A stretch of 64,000 nt of DNA from Prauserella marina. Its GTDB lineage: Bacteria; Actinomycetota; Actinomycetes; Mycobacteriales; Pseudonocardiaceae. Made by a program: the position numbers and the translations under genes. The stretch lies in assembly GCF_002240355.1 (NCBI RefSeq), contig NZ_CP016353.1, positions 4,142,501-4,206,500 on the forward strand, read 5' to 3'. This document shows positions 62,934 through 64,000 of the stretch, in pieces. The notes beneath the pieces were generated by a model, which worked only from the letters and a program-made list of their open reading frames with translations, had not been told where the DNA came from and did not search any database. Position 1 is the first letter of the stretch; each line of letters begins with the position of its first letter.

Positions 62934-64000
62934 GTGGCCGTCTTCGACATCGCCGACGTGGTCGTCATGGGCGCGGGCCCCTCGGGAAGGGCGATCGCCT
63001 CGGCGTGCGCGAACCAGGGGCTGGACACCGCCCTCGTCGATCCCGCACCACAACGGCCGTGGCGCAACGTGTACTCGCTGTGGAAGGACGAACTGCCGGA
63101 CATTCCCGATTCGGCCGTCGCGGCGACAGCCGACCCGGCGCTGGTCCACATCGGAGAACGAGAAATCGTACTGCCACGGGAATACGCCGTCCTCGACAAC
63201 GCGGGACTGCGGAACTGGCTCAGTGACGAGCGGGTCGCCGTCCACACCGGAATCGCGACCGGCGTCGCGCATGGACCACACGGCAGCCTCGTCCGGCTTT
63301 CCGGCGGCGGGCGCGTCACGGCGAGGGTCGTCGTCGATGCGAGAGGCGTGCGCCATGGCGGTACCGAGCAGACCGCGTACGGAGTCGTGCTCCCCCGCGC
63401 GCTCGCCGAACGCCTCGCCCCCTCCGGGGCGGCCGTGTTCATGGACTGGCGGCGCGACCCGGGCACCGGGGACGCGCCCAGTTTCCGTTATCTCGTGCCG
63501 CTGGGCCGCGAACGGGTTCTCGTCGAGGAAACCTCGCTGGCCAGAAAACCGGGCCTCGGCCACGACGTGCTGGCACACCGCCTCCGCGCTTTCCTCGGCG
63601 AACACGGCATCAGTACCGATGGCAGGCAGGAGGAGCAGGTGCGCCTCCGGCTCGACGCGCCGCTGCCGAAACCGGGCAGGACCATACCGTTCGGCGCCGC
63701 GGCGGGGCTGGTTCACCCCGCGACCGGCTACAGCATCGCTGCCTCACTCCGGCTCGCCGTTCCGGTGGCGGCCGCCATCGCCGGTCACCTCGATTCGGGA
63801 CGCACCTCAGCCGCTGCCGCCGCTGCCAGAAAGGTGATCTGGCCGCCGCGCGCGCTGGCGGTTCACGCCCTCAGGAGGCACGCGTTACACGCGCTGGGCA
63901 ACCTCCCCGCCACCGAGGTACCGGAGTTCTTCGGGTTGTTCTTCGCGCTTCCCCCCGAACACCAGCGCGCGTTCCTTTCCGAAAGGGACGATCCCCGCGC
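62934..64000 (+). CDS. Lycopene-cyclase-family FAD protein, C-terminus outside the window
   Basis: About 355 residues from the GTG at 62934 to the right edge, no stop. The N-terminal FAD-binding motif is VVVMGAGPSGRAIA; later landmarks are TAYGVVLPRAL, MDWRRDPGTG, FRYLVPLGRERVLVEETSLA and FGAAAGLVHPATGYSIAASL, all typical of CrtY/CrtL-type lycopene beta-cyclases. The family closes the psi-ends of lycopene into beta-rings without net redox change. No other carotenoid genes are in the window. An upstream in-frame stop lies a few codons before the GTG, so this start is well bounded. Confidence 0.85.
   Translation, partial: MAVFDIADVVVMGAGPSGRAIASACANQGLDTALVDPAPQRPWRNVYSLWKDELPDIPDSAVAATADPALVHIGEREIVLPREYAVLDNAGLRNWLSDERVAVHTGIATGVAHGPHGSLVRLSGGGRVTARVVVDARGVRHGGTEQTAYGVVLPRALAERLAPSGAAVFMDWRRDPGTGDAPSFRYLVPLGRERVLVEETSLARKPGLGHDVLAHRLRAFLGEHGISTDGRQEEQVRLRLDAPLPKPGRTIPFGAAAGLVHPATGYSIAASLRLAVPVAAAIAGHLDSGRTSAAAAAARKVIWPPRALAVHALRRHALHALGNLPATEVPEFFGLFFALPPEHQRAFLSERDDPR

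Overview
High-GC actinobacterial chromosome, most consistent with a Pseudonocardiaceae-type genome (Amycolatopsis, Saccharomonospora or Prauserella relatives). The support is roughly 70% GC, frequent GTG starts, many 4-bp GTGA/ATGA stop-start overlaps, an acVLRF1-type ribosome-rescue protein, an LCP cell-wall ligase, many TetR/AraC regulators, and many acyl-CoA enzymes. I see no tRNA, rRNA, CRISPR array, insertion sequence or phage gene. The genus is inference.

Layout. (1) 1-4.1 kb: the start of a homocysteine S-methyltransferase gene leaving the left edge, a membrane J-domain/NERD fusion, a multicopper oxidase with a strong terminator, and a DUF998 membrane-protein gene broken by one in-frame TGA. 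(2) 4.1-13.3 kb: a fatty-acid-type CoA operon (SDR, MaoC hydratase, APH-like kinase, three acyl-CoA dehydrogenases), then cutA, two SDRs, a TetR regulator and a fungal-type cytosine deaminase. Three copies of TAAGCG-N2-CGCTTA (two perfect, one near-perfect) mark the three promoters and probably define the TetR regulon. (3) 13.6-34.4 kb: a large accessory cluster with an AraC regulator, an esterase, a CoA ligase, an SCP-x-type thiolase, an alpha-methylacyl-CoA racemase, five SDR genes (one a didomain), an atypical amidohydrolase, two FabF-like and two FabH-like ketosynthases, a fused family-I CoA-transferase, an enoyl-CoA hydratase, a TetR and an orphan response regulator. No acyl carrier protein is present. 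Five matching 16-bp operator candidates lie at its internal promoters. (4) 34.7-46.3 kb: a tightly coupled operon resembling the acyclic-terpene-utilisation (Atu) pathway: TetR, AtuB-like SDR, two acyl-CoA dehydrogenases, both subunits of a biotin-dependent acyl-CoA carboxylase, AtuA and a DinB-fold TIGR03084 protein. Divergent from it are an enoyl-CoA hydratase and an acetoacetate-decarboxylase-family gene. (5) 46.2-50.5 kb: an AraC regulator divergent from a Baeyer-Villiger-type monooxygenase, followed by a P450. (6) 50.6-64 kb: housekeeping and mixed genes: a GGDEF/EAL protein with degenerate motifs, Bcp peroxiredoxin, an LCP protein, an alpha/beta hydrolase, an ABC exporter, a polytopic membrane protein, a small HTH protein, an ABC-F ATPase, acVLRF1, dGTPase, and a lycopene-cyclase-family gene leaving the right edge.

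How it fits together. Regions 2, 3 and 4 look like three independently regulated acyl-CoA pathways, each with its own TetR repressor and operator type. Region 4 can be matched to a known pathway. Region 3 cannot be matched to any pathway I know and is the best candidate for something undescribed: a CoA-based pathway that uses four ketosynthase-fold enzymes without an ACP.
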